Below, in pieces: positions 1-8,709 of a stretch of DNA of 64,000 nt. A program made the position numbers and the translations under genes. The notes under the pieces are model-generated. The model was not told where the DNA came from and did not search any database. It saw only the letters and a list, made by a program, of their open reading frames with translations. Position 1 is the stretch's first letter, and every line of letters starts with the position of its first letter. Origin of the DNA: Paludibacteraceae bacterium. Lineage in GTDB: Bacteria > Bacteroidota > Bacteroidia > Bacteroidales > Paludibacteraceae. The stretch lies in the NCBI GenBank assembly GCA_016297215.1, contig JAEDGZ010000002.1, positions 60,318-124,317 of the forward strand, given 5' to 3'.

Positions 1-323
1 CAAGTCTTGGTTCCCTCAACGCGCGTGAAACGATACAAGGAAGGATCTGCTACTTCATGAATCATTTTCCAGCTATCAGCAAAACCACCAACGAGCCACA
101 CACCATTAGCCGTATTTTCCGGAGCACGCAGAGCAATCGTTACTTTACCAGCACCGGGGGCTGCCAATTCAGGCATTTCTTCGATAGTAGGTTCTTCTAC
201 TACTGTAGTGTCTTGACCGTCACCACCATTGTTGGGAGTGTCAGGAGTGTTAGTAGGTTTGCAACCTACCATAGCAAGTGCTGCAACGAGCATACCTGCC
301 AGCATAAATTTGTTTGCTTTCAT
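1..323 (-). CDS. Surface lipoprotein, N-terminal part (cut by window edge)
   Basis: Partial gene; the C-terminus lies beyond the window. The visible 107 residues start with a lipoprotein signal peptide whose lipobox AMVGC puts the lipidated cysteine at residue 21. A Thr/Pro/Asn/Gly/Asp-rich linker follows, then the beginning of a beta-rich domain with GVWLVGGFADSW, which resembles the first strand of carbohydrate-binding domains of SusE/SusF-type surface proteins. It is third after SusC and SusD on the same strand, so a role in holding glycan at the cell surface is inferred. The fold cannot be settled from this fragment. Confidence 0.7.
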   Translation of the reverse strand, partial: MKANKFMLAGMLVAALAMVGCKPTNTPDTPNNGGDGQDTTVVEEPTIEEMPELAAPGAGKVTIALRAPENTANGVWLVGGFADSWKMIHEVADPSLYRFTRVEGTKT

Positions 324-475
324 TTGATTGAAAAATTTTGTTTGTTAATAATTGATTGTTGATTTATTGAAACAATAATGTCCGTCAGTTATGACCAGTA
401 GCGGTCTCGCCGGTCGGTATTGTTTTTTCTTTATTTAGTAAGCGGGGCGGGGTATTCTTACAGTGCCTCCTTGAG

Positions 476-505
476 AGCAGGCGGGGACGCCTGCGCACCC
501 GAACA
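476..505 (+). repeat. Palindromic repeat A in the SusD-lipoprotein spacer
   Basis: Family A unit: arms GCAGGCG and CGCCTGC around GGGA, followed by the tail GCACCCGAACA. It lies in the 224-nt spacer between the lipoprotein start and the SusD stop. Confidence 0.85.
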
Positions 506-547
506 GCCTGCTCATCCGAATAGGAGGTGATGTGTCTAAGTGGCGGG

Positions 548-2323
548 TTACTTATCGGTAGAGTAACCGTCGTTTTGCGACCACAATCCGCCGGAGGTCT
601 CAATCATCTTACGCGGGATGGGGAACCAGTCGCGGTGGTTGTCTGCCTCAACAGGTTTGAAGAGCCATGCACCTTTAGCGAACTTGTTGAATCGAATCAA
701 GTCGCGGCGTCGAAGCATCTCCCAAGCGAACTCGCGTCCGCGCTCGTCGAGCAGTTCATCCAAGTCGAGCGAAGCATAAGGTTTGCAACCTACACGAGTA
801 CGGATTTTTTGGAACTCGGGGTCAGCCAAGAGTTTGGTGCAAGTTGCGTTGTCCCCTGCTCTGAGGGCTGCCTCATACTGCATATAGAGCACATCGGCGT
901 AACGGAAGAGCACAAAGTCGTTCTCACAATACTTGTTCACACCAAACTTCTCTACCTCGTACTTCAATAGGCGAGCACCATAGTTGTGCGATTCGTTACC
1001 GCTGCAGATGACCCCTTCCACAAAGGATGTGATAACCGCTTTGTTATCCAACGTGTCTTTTACCGGAACTTTCTTGCCGTTCATTTCTTTGTAAGTGCCA
1101 TCTTCATTTAGTGCCCATACGGTATCTCCGTCTATCACACGTACTTTGATAACCGGCTTATCGTCCATTACGAGGGTGTCCATGCTGGTTTCGCTGGCAT
1201 AGACAGGACCAAGGAACCAACCCCATCCGTCGCAACCGTGAGTACCTTTGATGGAGTCGCACGCTCCGCGGTGGTCAACGCCGTACTCATATTTTGCCAA
1301 GAAGTCAGGCGGGCAGCAGAAACCGTTCCATGGCTTCTCTATCAAGCCCCATGCTTTTTGGTGCATATAGTTGAGCGACAGCATGGTGATGCGCAGTTTG
1401 TTCGCCATTTTACCTGCTACATCGCGGTAGTCGAACGATGCGTTACCGTTCTCTACGATAACGAAGATGTTCTCAAGACTGTTCTCGTTGTTGATTTTGA
1501 AATTGGTGAAGAAGTCATCCTCAATCTTGTACGATTTGGAGTCGATGATCTTTTGGCAAGCATTGACGCACAAAGTGTAGAAATCGTCTTTCGTACTGAT
1601 GCCATCTATACCGCAGTTAGCGGGTGTTACACCAAACGATTCTGCATTAAGATACAGACGCGCCAAGAGTGCATACGCCATACCTTGTGTGCAGCGACCA
1701 TAGTTCTGCGCACGATTTTCATCGGTTACAATCGGTAAGTTGACCGCTTCTGCCTCAAGGGTGGTAACCAGTTTGTTCCACACTTCCCATGTTTCGCTTT
1801 GGGGCACATTCTCGGATGAATAGTTCTCCAAATAGGGGATGCGTCCGAAGGCATCGAAAAGGGTGTAATAGTAGTAGCAGCGCAGTACTTTCAGTTCGGC
1901 AGTGAATTGTGCGTACACCTGCGGATCTAATGAACCTTTGATTTCCTCTAACTGGGTGAGAATCTTGTTGCAGAGGATGGCACCAGCATTGGAGTATTGC
2001 CATACGTGCTCAAACGAGAGGTCGTTAGGTGTCCACGTATGGTCGTTGAAGCCTTTCCAATAGCCGTCATCGTTCCAGTCGGAGTTGCGTTGGGGGTTGA
2101 TGCACTCATCGGTAGAGAGGGTAGCAATACCCCAATAGCCCCAGTGGTCGTGCAACCATTTGACTTCCGAGTAGGCTTGTCCCACCACCATAGCCACGTT
2201 GTCGGGGTTGGACAGCATCTCTTCGGATGTCGGTTGCCCGAAGACCTCCTCCTCCAGCATATCTTTGCAGCCGGTAGCCAATAGCGTAACTGCTGCTAAT
2301 GCACAAATCAATATCTTTTTCAT
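548..2323 (-). CDS. SusD/RagB-family glycan-binding outer-membrane lipoprotein
   Basis: 591 residues, a usual length for SusD-like proteins. The signal peptide ends in LLATGC, giving a lipidated cysteine at residue 19. The N-terminal part has the helical (TPR-like) look of the family (YYYYTLFDAFGRIPY). The C-terminal quarter carries the typical family run: DERGREFAWEMLRRRDLIRF, then FPIPRKMIE. Such proteins form the lid of the SusC barrel and bind the glycan at the cell surface. The gene starts 114 nt after the SusC stop and is surely co-transcribed. The substrate cannot be read from the sequence. Confidence 0.95.
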   Translation of the reverse strand: MKKILICALAAVTLLATGCKDMLEEEVFGQPTSEEMLSNPDNVAMVVGQAYSEVKWLHDHWGYWGIATLSTDECINPQRNSDWNDDGYWKGFNDHTWTPNDLSFEHVWQYSNAGAILCNKILTQLEEIKGSLDPQVYAQFTAELKVLRCYYYYTLFDAFGRIPYLENYSSENVPQSETWEVWNKLVTTLEAEAVNLPIVTDENRAQNYGRCTQGMAYALLARLYLNAESFGVTPANCGIDGISTKDDFYTLCVNACQKIIDSKSYKIEDDFFTNFKINNENSLENIFVIVENGNASFDYRDVAGKMANKLRITMLSLNYMHQKAWGLIEKPWNGFCCPPDFLAKYEYGVDHRGACDSIKGTHGCDGWGWFLGPVYASETSMDTLVMDDKPVIKVRVIDGDTVWALNEDGTYKEMNGKKVPVKDTLDNKAVITSFVEGVICSGNESHNYGARLLKYEVEKFGVNKYCENDFVLFRYADVLYMQYEAALRAGDNATCTKLLADPEFQKIRTRVGCKPYASLDLDELLDERGREFAWEMLRRRDLIRFNKFAKGAWLFKPVEADNHRDWFPIPRKMIETSGGLWSQNDGYSTDK

Positions 2324-2407
2324 ATTATTTATTGCTTATAGTGTTTGTTGAACTATGAAGATTTTATCGCAGGCGCGATGTCCGCTAAATCATTTTCCAA
2401 TTTCTTT

Positions 2408-2437
2408 AGCAGGCGGGGACGCCTGCGCACCCGGACA
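2408..2437 (+). repeat. Palindromic repeat A abutting the susC stop codon
   Basis: Full family A unit (arms GCAGGCG/CGCCTGC, tail GCACCCGGACA). Its last base is directly next to the stop codon of the SusC gene (2438-2440), so it forms the start of the SusC-SusD spacer. Confidence 0.9.
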
Positions 2438-5428
2438 TTAGAGTGTCAAGTTTACGCCTACCATGACATTGCACGTGGAAGGATAGAATCCGGAAGCGTC
2501 TATACCAGGATTCCAAACATCGGAGGTGTTCACGTCGGGGTCAATACCTGAGTAACTGCAAAGGGTAAACACATTCTCAGCCGTTGCATGGAGACGCAGC
2601 GATTGGATGTATTGGTTGTCTTTGAAGCGGAAGGTGTAGCCTACGGTGATGTTGTCTAACTTGAAGAACGAGCCATCCTCGAGGTAGTAGTCCGAGAATT
2701 TATTTTGGCGATACGCACCATTTCCCTCAGCCAACGCGTGTACATCTTTCATGAAGACGTTGCCGGCAAGCACGGCTTTGGTAGGACCGTATGCCCAACG
2801 TTTCACATTCAAGATGTCGTTGCCATAGTTGCCGCGAAAGAAGAGGGTGATATCGAGGTCGCGCCAACGGATGGTGTTGTTCCAACCATAGGTGAAAATA
2901 GGCTGCGCACGTCCGATCACTTGCAACTTGTTCTGTCCTACTTCTTTCTCGTCGCAGAGGCCATCGGCAGCATCTTCTTTGCTCCATTTCTCGTACACGA
3001 GTGCGCCATTGTTCTTCACCTCCGTAACTTTGTAGCCATAGAACGTACCTACGGATTGTCCTTCCACAATCTTCTGGGTGGTTACGTTCGCCAAACCATT
3101 CTCCCAAACGGAGCCTGTGAGCATCTCGGAGTAGTTGAAGCCCATTTCAGGATCAGAGAGTTTCTTGATCTTGTTGTCGTTGAATGCGATGGTGAAGGTG
3201 CTTGCCCATTCCCAGTCGCGAGTCTTCACAGGAATACCCGTCAGTGCGATTTCTATACCCTTGGAGGTAATCTCACCTGCATTAGCCAACAGTTTGTTGT
3301 ACTGGTAGGGCGGTGTGGGTACATCGTACTCCCAGAGCAGGTCTTTCGTGTCGCGGTAGTAGAGGTCGATGTTACCGCTCAAGCGACTTTGCAGGAACGA
3401 GAAGTCGATACCGATATTATACTCGTATTTCTTCTCCCAGCGCAGGTCGGGGTTGGCATTGCGGGCTACACCATAGGAGGTAATCCACTGTCCGTTGTAC
3501 CAGAAAGTACCGCCTGTCTCGAGCAACTGTTTGGATTGCAGGTCAGAACCGAGGTTGTTACCCGTGATACCGAATCCAGCACGAATCTTGAGGTCTTGGC
3601 ACCAGTCTTGGTCGCGCATCCAGTCCTCACCGGAGATACGCCAACCGGCGCTGACAGCGGGGAACCAGCCCCACTTGTTGTTCTCGCCGAAGCGGCTGGA
3701 ACCTTCTGCACGGATGGAGGCAGAGAGCAGGTATTTCTCATCGTAGTTGTAGTTCACACGGAGGAATCCGGCAGCGAGTTTGTTGGTGTTGCGATAGGAA
3801 CCGATATTCATCTTCTGCTTATCAGCCTGTCCTGCATACATATTATAATATTTATAGGCATCTGTCGGGAAACCTGAGTTCTCCATGTTCATACCATCAT
3901 AGAGGAACTTTTGATAGGACCAACCTGCGACAGCGGTGAGGGTGTGGTTATTCCACGAGCCTGCGTAGTCGATAGTAGCTTCATATAGTTGATTCCAGTT
4001 GCGACTTTCGCTGCGGTTGGCTTTTCCTGCGGATTCGAGGTCGGTGTCGTATTTCTGTGAGGTGTAAGAATAGTTGTTGTTATCTCCTTCCTCCAATGCA
4101 GCAAATCCGTTGATTTTCAAGCCAGGGACAGCCTTGATGTCAATCGTTGCCTTCACACTACCGCGGAAGAAGTTACCCACTTGGTAGGATTCCTTTTGGT
4201 TGGTTGCTGCAATGGGGTTTGACTGACCGGAGCCGCTGGGGATGAAGTAACCCGACGTGGTGTTCGACTCATCGTAGATGGGATAAGTCGGGTTGAGCGT
4301 AGCCGCCTGCTTGAAGTCGCCGCAGTCGTAGTTGTTCTTATAGTGCATATAGGAGAAGTCGTATTGCAACTTCAGCCAGCCTTGCAGGGCTTGTTGGTCA
4401 GCGGCGAACTTGGCGATAATCTCCTGACGGTCGGTGTTGAGCGCCAGACCTTCGGCATACTTATAGTTCACCGAACCGCGATAACTAAACGCTTTTCCTG
4501 CGCCCGAAACGGCTACATTGTGTGCGGTGGTAACAGCAGCTGCTTTCATGGCAGCAGCCATCCAGTCGGTGTTATAGCCTCCGGGCTGGATATTCGCTGC
4601 TACAGTACCGTTGGAGATTTCCGCAAGTTTGCGATACTCTTCGGGAGTAGCGAAGCCGGTGTTGGTATAGGGAGCCGCTACGGACACATAGCCGTTGTAC
4701 TCGACATTCAGTTTAGCGCACTCTTGTCCGCCGTCTTGGCTCGCGCGCTTGGTGGTGATGAGGATGACACCGTTCGTTCCGCGCGTACCATATATAGCAG
4801 CCGCTGAACCGTCTTTGAGCACGTCCATCGAAGCAATCTCCTCAGGGGCGATGTTATCGATGTTGTCGGTCGGGATACCATCCACCACATACAGCGGGCT
4901 GGAGCCTGTACCTTTACCGAGGGTCGAGAAGCCGCGGATTTGAATGTTATAACCCGTTGAGGTCGGGTCAGAGCCTTGGCGCGAGATGTTCAGACCTGCT
5001 ACTTTACCTTGCAGCAAGCCGACGGGGTTGGACTTTACGCCGGCGTTGAAGTCCTCAGCTTTGACGGATGCCACGGAGCCGGTTACCTCTTTCTTCTTCT
5101 GCGAGCCGTAGCCGATGGCTACCACCTCTTGCAGGGCGTAGGTGTCCTCCGACAAGCGCACTACCATGCCGTTCTTGGCAGGCAGCGTCTGCGGTTGGAA
5201 ACCCATGTAGCTGAACTCCAACTGCGCACCTTCTGATACATTGAGCGTGAAATTACCATCGAAGTCGGTGATGATACCGTTGGTTGTGCCCACTTCCAAT
5301 ACGCTGGCACCTATGACGGGTTCACCGGTCGATGCTTCCAAAACGGTACCCGAGACCTGTGCAAATGCCGTGGTAGCACCCAGCAGCAGGCACAACAGCC
5401 CGAGCAAAAATGTCTTGTTTCTCATCAT
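2438..5428 (-). CDS. SusC/RagA-family TonB-dependent outer-membrane transporter
   Basis: 996 residues. A signal peptide (about residues 1-24) precedes a carboxypeptidase-regulatory-like domain (VSGTVLEASTGEPVIGASV, about 25-105). The plug domain has the SusC signatures QIRGFST, PLYVVDGIP and DVLKDGSAAAIYGTRGTNGV. The rest is a large beta-barrel ending in the aromatic/hydrophobic tail VMVGVNLTL. It imports oligosaccharides across the outer membrane with energy from TonB. It is the first gene of a leftward operon with SusD and a lipoprotein, under a clear promoter at 5561-5592. No sigma/anti-sigma or hybrid two-component regulator is present in the window. Confidence 0.96.
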   Translation of the reverse strand: MMRNKTFLLGLLCLLLGATTAFAQVSGTVLEASTGEPVIGASVLEVGTTNGIITDFDGNFTLNVSEGAQLEFSYMGFQPQTLPAKNGMVVRLSEDTYALQEVVAIGYGSQKKKEVTGSVASVKAEDFNAGVKSNPVGLLQGKVAGLNISRQGSDPTSTGYNIQIRGFSTLGKGTGSSPLYVVDGIPTDNIDNIAPEEIASMDVLKDGSAAAIYGTRGTNGVILITTKRASQDGGQECAKLNVEYNGYVSVAAPYTNTGFATPEEYRKLAEISNGTVAANIQPGGYNTDWMAAAMKAAAVTTAHNVAVSGAGKAFSYRGSVNYKYAEGLALNTDRQEIIAKFAADQQALQGWLKLQYDFSYMHYKNNYDCGDFKQAATLNPTYPIYDESNTTSGYFIPSGSGQSNPIAATNQKESYQVGNFFRGSVKATIDIKAVPGLKINGFAALEEGDNNNYSYTSQKYDTDLESAGKANRSESRNWNQLYEATIDYAGSWNNHTLTAVAGWSYQKFLYDGMNMENSGFPTDAYKYYNMYAGQADKQKMNIGSYRNTNKLAAGFLRVNYNYDEKYLLSASIRAEGSSRFGENNKWGWFPAVSAGWRISGEDWMRDQDWCQDLKIRAGFGITGNNLGSDLQSKQLLETGGTFWYNGQWITSYGVARNANPDLRWEKKYEYNIGIDFSFLQSRLSGNIDLYYRDTKDLLWEYDVPTPPYQYNKLLANAGEITSKGIEIALTGIPVKTRDWEWASTFTIAFNDNKIKKLSDPEMGFNYSEMLTGSVWENGLANVTTQKIVEGQSVGTFYGYKVTEVKNNGALVYEKWSKEDAADGLCDEKEVGQNKLQVIGRAQPIFTYGWNNTIRWRDLDITLFFRGNYGNDILNVKRWAYGPTKAVLAGNVFMKDVHALAEGNGAYRQNKFSDYYLEDGSFFKLDNITVGYTFRFKDNQYIQSLRLHATAENVFTLCSYSGIDPDVNTSDVWNPGIDASGFYPSTCNVMVGVNLTL

Positions 5429-5560
5429 AAAGATTTGTTAGTTAGTATTGATTGTTGATTGTTAAATACGCATTTCTGCCAGCAACGCCAAAGTCCATGC
5501 CCACAAACCTTACGGCATAATTAGGGCGGGTAAATCTAAACGTTCCTTCAAATTTGCCCA

Positions 5561-5592
5561 CAAAAGTACTACATTTTTTTGGAACGCGCAAA
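5561..5592 (-). promoter_or_regulatory. Bacteroidota-type promoter of the SusC/SusD operon
   Basis: Read on the minus strand: TTTGC (5588-5592), 19 nt, then TACTTTTG (5561-5568). This fits the TTTG/TAnnTTTG consensus and lies about 130 nt upstream of the SusC start. Confidence 0.8.
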
Positions 5593-5795
5593 TTTTTCTA
5601 CAAAAAAAATCAGTTAGAAAGTAGTTTTTATTTATGCAATAGCGGAAAATATGTTTTATAGCATAAAAATGGATAATTTTTATACTTTTATGGCGAAATA
5701 TGTTACTGAAAAGGCTATCTACTATTCTGCACTAATACAAGAAGACGACAGCTTTTTTAACAAAAGTTCCAGATATTGTCCAAAAAAAATTTCTC

Positions 5796-5861
5796 TTTAA
5801 CATATAAGTATCATATAATTGACCATTCATTCATACCATTACCAAAGACCCAATTTGTTTT
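5796..5861 (+). repeat. Intergenic module G, copy 1
   Basis: About 66 nt beginning TTTAACATATAAGT and ending near CCAATTTGTTTTGG. It aligns along its length with 41477-41538 and 57768-57829: TTTAACATRTAA, a CATTCATTAAT-like centre, TTACCAAA, then CAAATT. No reading frame is conserved. Confidence 0.55.
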
Positions 5862-5894
5862 GGCATGATGAAAGAGGAAGGCTTATCAAAAAAC

Positions 5895-5990
5895 AGCAGG
5901 CTGGGACACCTGCGCACCCGTATAGGCAACTATGGTGCGGTCTGGAGACCGCACCTCCTTGGAATCAGGCAGGGACACCTGCGCACCTGA
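5895..5990 (+). repeat. Cluster of palindromes A-B-A (diverged)
   Basis: A variant A unit (5895-5922) has arms GCAGGCT/CACCTGC. A B unit (5934-5958) has arms GGTGCGG/CCGCACC around TCTGGAGA. A second variant A unit (5965-5990) has GCAGG and ACCTGCGCACC. The B arms are intact while the A units have drifted. Confidence 0.8.
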
Positions 5991-5996
5991 TATGGT

Positions 5997-6078
5997 AATC
6001 GCTAACTAATTCACTAAGTAATCGCTAACTAATTCACTAAGTAATCGCTAACTAATTACTAACTAATCACTAACTAAT
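5997..6078 (+). repeat. E1 array of TAATCGCTAACTAATTCAC units
   Basis: Short-period array built from CTAACTAATCA/CTAACTAATTCAC units, with TAA or TAG stops in every forward frame. The same array occurs at 20999-21088 and 57874-57947. Confidence 0.9.
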
Positions 6079-6141
6079 ATCGTGCTGGATTATTCCGATC
6101 CTGCAAAGTATCGCTGGACTCCTACTGCTCCCGCAGAATAA
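6067..6141 (+). pseudogene. Possible 3' end of a lost gene
   Basis: After the last stop of the E1 array a frame runs for about 24 codons, ending YSDPAKYRWTPTAPAE and TAA at 6139-6141. A terminator-like hairpin follows. The peptide looks like ordinary protein, unlike the peptides coded by the repeats. This may be the tail of a gene whose front was replaced by the repeat block, or chance. The family is not recognised. Confidence 0.25.
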
Positions 6142-6169
6142 TCAGAACACACCAAAAGTTCAATGAATG

Positions 6170-6205
6170 GACTGCTCGACGCTCGCGTCGGGCAGTCTTC
6201 TTTTT
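6170..6205 (+). terminator. Terminator-like hairpin
   Basis: Arms GACTGC-CGAC and GTCG-GCAGTC around a GC-rich loop, followed by TTCTTTTT. It is placed to end transcription coming from the left, although no intact gene precedes it. Confidence 0.55.
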
Positions 6206-6246
6206 GAGGGAAGCAACGATAATTTTCATAGAAAAAGCAGAAAAAA

Positions 6247-6279
6247 TTTGTTTGTTTCAAAAAAAAGTCGTAACTTTGC
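6247..6279 (+). promoter_or_regulatory. Promoter of the DUF177-rpmF operon
   Basis: TTTG (6247-6250), 20 nt, TAACTTTGC (6271-6279). The start codon at 6295 is only 15 nt past the -7 box, so the mRNA leader is very short. Confidence 0.85.
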
Positions 6280-6294
6280 AGCCGATTTTGCCCT

Positions 6295-6744
6295 ATGACT
6301 ACACAAAACGCACATATTATCGAACTTTCCAAGTTGGAAATTGGCAACTATTCCTTTGATTATGAGTTGGATAGCGCATATTTCCAGAGCGTGGAGAAAA
6401 GCGAGGTATTGAGCGGACATGTGCAGGCAAAAGCGGAATTGGCTCTCCGAGAGCGCGACTTTGACCTCCGTATCAAGGTCGGTGGCACAGTGCAGGTTAC
6501 CTGCGACCGTTGTCTGGACCCGATGGACGTGGCAGTGGATGCCGAGGACGACATGGAGATGGACGAGGGCACAGAGATGCTCGACTTGGAGTGGCTGGCG
6601 TATGAATTAGTAATTGTGAATCTTCCGCTGGTGCATAGTCACCAACCCGGTGGTTGTAATCCGCAAATGGATGCTCTTCTCCAAGACCACCTTTGTACCA
6701 TGCCGGAGGATGACGATATAGACGAACCGAAGGACAAGGAATAG
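6295..6744 (+). CDS. DUF177/YceD-family protein (23S rRNA accumulation)
   Basis: 149 residues. The diagnostic CDRCLDP pair of cysteines sits near residue 65. A second cysteine lies in HSHQPGGCNPQMDALL near residue 120. The C-terminus is acidic (EDDDIDEPKDKE). YceD/DUF177 proteins are needed for normal 23S rRNA accumulation in bacteria and plastids, and the gene is very commonly placed just before rpmF, as here (77 nt). The very short leader suggests strong transcription together with L32. The exact biochemical activity of the family is not established. Confidence 0.9.
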   Translation: MTTQNAHIIELSKLEIGNYSFDYELDSAYFQSVEKSEVLSGHVQAKAELALRERDFDLRIKVGGTVQVTCDRCLDPMDVAVDAEDDMEMDEGTEMLDLEWLAYELVIVNLPLVHSHQPGGCNPQMDALLQDHLCTMPEDDDIDEPKDKE

Positions 6745-6821
6745 GGCTATTCTGCGTGGCTACTAACTTGACGGCGGCAAGTCAAAAGTATAACATTATT
6801 CTGTAAAATTATAACACAACT

Positions 6822-7007
6822 ATGGCACATCCTAAAAGAAGACAATCGCACACCAGACAAGCGAAACGTCGTACGCATGACAAACTGACTGTACCCGCAT
6901 TGGCTATTTGCCCTAACTGCGGTGCACACTACATCTACCACACCGTATGCCCCTCTTGCGGCTACTATCGTGGCAAACTCGCTATCGAGCAGGCAGCTGA
7001 AGCGTAA
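6822..7007 (+). CDS. rpmF: 50S ribosomal protein L32
   Basis: 61 residues, full length for L32. The N-terminus AHPKRRQSHTRQAKRR is typical, and the two CxxC pairs CPNCG and CPSCG form the zinc ribbon found in zinc-binding L32 paralogs. It is part of the large ribosomal subunit near the peptidyl-transferase region. It follows the DUF177 gene in the usual order and shares its promoter. Confidence 0.97.
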   Translation: MAHPKRRQSHTRQAKRRTHDKLTVPALAICPNCGAHYIYHTVCPSCGYYRGKLAIEQAAEA

Positions 7008-7013
7008 GTGAAT

Positions 7014-7102
7014 GTTGAATTATGAATTATGAATTATGAGGGCATTGGATATCTTCTTTCAGCGCCATGCACTCATAATTCATAATTCATAATTCGTAAT
7101 TG
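7014..7102. repeat. E5 inverted pair of AATTATGAATTATGA arrays
   Basis: GAATTATGAATTATGAATTATGA (7014-7038) and its inverse CATAATTCATAATTCATAATTC (about 7073-7095) enclose about 35 nt with GGGCATTGG and GCCATGCAC. The arms could form a long AT-rich hairpin after rpmF. Related half-units occur at 14790-14825, 29005-29037 and 48330-48360. Confidence 0.7.
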
Positions 7103-7181
7103 AACACCGTGCGCGTGAGCGTACACGTAGCCCGCGAGGGTTACTCGTAACCTAAATCAAAAGAGAAAGGACAAAAAGATT

Positions 7182-8372
7182 ATGTACAACAATCATCAAG
7201 ATTTCAACGCAGAAGGCGCACGTCGCCCGCGTTTCAATGCAGACAATTCCCATCGTGAAGGGGGCTACAATGCCCGCCGTGAGAACAACGGCTATTCGGG
7301 TACTCCTGACGGATTCAACAACCGCAGCGAAGGAGGTCGCCCTCGTCAGCGTTTTAGTCGTCCTGCTGATGGGCAACCTCGCGCCGAGCGCGTAACGCCG
7401 CGCCCGAGGTTCAATGCCGAGGGAGGTGAGTATCAGCAACGCCCGCGATTCAACAACGGAAACCAATCAGACTATCAGCAACGTCCGCGCTACAACAACC
7501 GCGGCTATAACGGAAACAACAGCAGCAACGAGAATAACGGTTACAATGGTAACGGCAATGGTCAGCAACGGGCATTCCGTCCGCGTCCGCAGCGCAACGC
7601 CGGCGTATATAGCCAGCGCAAGCGCCAGACCTATCAGAAGCAATACGAAGACCCCACGAAGCCTATTCGCTTGAATAAGTACCTCGCCAATGCGGGCATC
7701 TGCTCGCGCCGTGAGGCAGATGATTTCATTCAGGCGGGTGTCATCTCGGTGAACGGCGTAGTGGTTGACTCGCTGGGTGCAAAAGTGCTGCCGACTGATA
7801 AAGTGCAGTTCCACGACCAGACCGTACGCCGCGAGCGCAAGGTGTATATCCTGCTCAATAAGCCGAAGAACACCGTAACAACCACCGACGACCCGCAGGA
7901 GCGCCATACGGTGATAGACATCGTGCGCAACGCCTGCTCCGAGCGCATCTACCCCGTAGGCAGACTCGACCGCAACACCACGGGCGTGCTCCTGCTAACC
8001 AACGATGGCGACTTAGCTGCCAAACTGACGCATCCGAAGTTCGGCAAGAAGAAGATTTACGCCGTAACGCTCGACCGCGACTTGGACGAGACGGATGAAG
8101 CAACGGTACGCGAAGGTATCGTGCTCGACGATGAGAAGATAGTGCCCGATGCTTTAGAGTTCCCGAAAGAGGATCGCCGCCATATCGGCTTGGAGATTCA
8201 CTCCGGGCAGAACCGCGTGGTGCGCCGTATCTTTGAGAAAGTGGGCTATAAGGTGATGCAATTGGACCGCGTTTCGTTCGCCGGTCTCACCAAGAAGAAC
8301 GTAGCCCGCGGCAAATACCGTTTCCTCACGCCCAAAGAGGTCTCCATGCTTCAGATGGGTGCCTTTGAGTAG
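7182..8372 (+). CDS. RsuA/RluB-type pseudouridine synthase with long Asn/Arg/Gly-rich N-terminus
   Basis: 396 residues. An S4 RNA-binding domain (about residues 161-220: IRLNKYLANAGICSRREAD) precedes the RsuA-family catalytic domain with YPVGRLDRNTTGVLLLTNDG; the catalytic aspartate is near residue 262. It isomerises a uridine in rRNA. The first 160 residues are low-complexity (Asn, Arg, Gly, Gln, Tyr) and rich in Arg-Pro-Arg and QQRPRF repeats, probably a disordered RNA-binding extension. Such tails are frequent in Bacteroidota members but not in E. coli RluB. The rRNA target (16S or 23S) cannot be fixed by reading. Confidence 0.9.
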   Translation: MYNNHQDFNAEGARRPRFNADNSHREGGYNARRENNGYSGTPDGFNNRSEGGRPRQRFSRPADGQPRAERVTPRPRFNAEGGEYQQRPRFNNGNQSDYQQRPRYNNRGYNGNNSSNENNGYNGNGNGQQRAFRPRPQRNAGVYSQRKRQTYQKQYEDPTKPIRLNKYLANAGICSRREADDFIQAGVISVNGVVVDSLGAKVLPTDKVQFHDQTVRRERKVYILLNKPKNTVTTTDDPQERHTVIDIVRNACSERIYPVGRLDRNTTGVLLLTNDGDLAAKLTHPKFGKKKIYAVTLDRDLDETDEATVREGIVLDDEKIVPDALEFPKEDRRHIGLEIHSGQNRVVRRIFEKVGYKVMQLDRVSFAGLTKKNVARGKYRFLTPKEVSMLQMGAFE

Positions 8373-8403
8373 AAAACTTTAGCAATAAAAACAATACAAC
8401 AAT

Positions 8404-8434
8404 AAAAAGCCGCTCCTCATCGGAGCGGCTTTTT
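8404..8434. terminator. Bidirectional terminator between the pseudouridine synthase gene and tRNA-Lys
   Basis: A 13-bp perfect stem (AAAAAGCCGCTCC and its complement) with loop TCATC. A-tracts and T-tracts on both sides let it act for both converging transcripts. Confidence 0.9.
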
Positions 8435-8441
8435 ATTGTTG

Positions 8442-8514
8442 TGAACCAGCTGGGGCTCGAACCCAGGACCCCATCCTTAAAAGGGATGTGCTCTACCTGC
8501 TGAGCTACTGATTC
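8442..8514 (-). tRNA. tRNA-Lys (anticodon UUU)
   Basis: 73 nt and a full cloverleaf: acceptor GAATCAG/CTGGTTC, D-stem GCTC/GAGC, anticodon stem CATCC/GGATG with loop CTTTTAA, and T-loop TTCGAGC on a CTGGG/CCCAG stem. The 3' CCA is not encoded. Its own promoter lies at 8538-8570. Confidence 0.95.
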
Positions 8515-8537
8515 TCCTCTTTTTTCCAAAAGCGAGT

Positions 8538-8570
8538 GCAAAGGTACAGCTTTTTTTTCATATATGCAAA
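8538..8570 (-). promoter_or_regulatory. Promoter of tRNA-Lys
   Basis: On the minus strand: TTTGC (8566-8570), 19 nt, TACCTTTGC (8538-8546). The tRNA 5' end lies about 24 nt downstream. Confidence 0.85.
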
Positions 8571-8669
8571 TTTTTCTGCACTTTTTTCTAAAATACTATA
8601 GTTTTCTTGACTTTACTACCTACAAATATACCCAAAATAACAATAAAATATAAAATAAATGGCTAAACA

Positions 8670-8702
8670 TTTGGATTTTTCATTAAAAAGCAGTAACTTT
8701 GC
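8670..8702 (+). promoter_or_regulatory. Promoter of rpsA
   Basis: TTTG (8670-8673), 20 nt, TAACTTTGC (8694-8702). It leaves a leader of about 180 nt before rpsA. Confidence 0.85.
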
Positions 8703-8709
8703 ACGCTTT

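Larger units (their letters stand above)
5429..6294. other. Gene-poor region filled with repeats
   Basis: No convincing complete gene. The region holds the susC promoter, an AT-rich stretch, a G module (5796-5861), two A-type palindromes with one B between them (5895-5990), a stop-rich E1 array (5997-6078), a 3' gene remnant (6067-6141), a terminator-like hairpin (6170-6205) and the promoter of the next gene. Confidence 0.7.
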
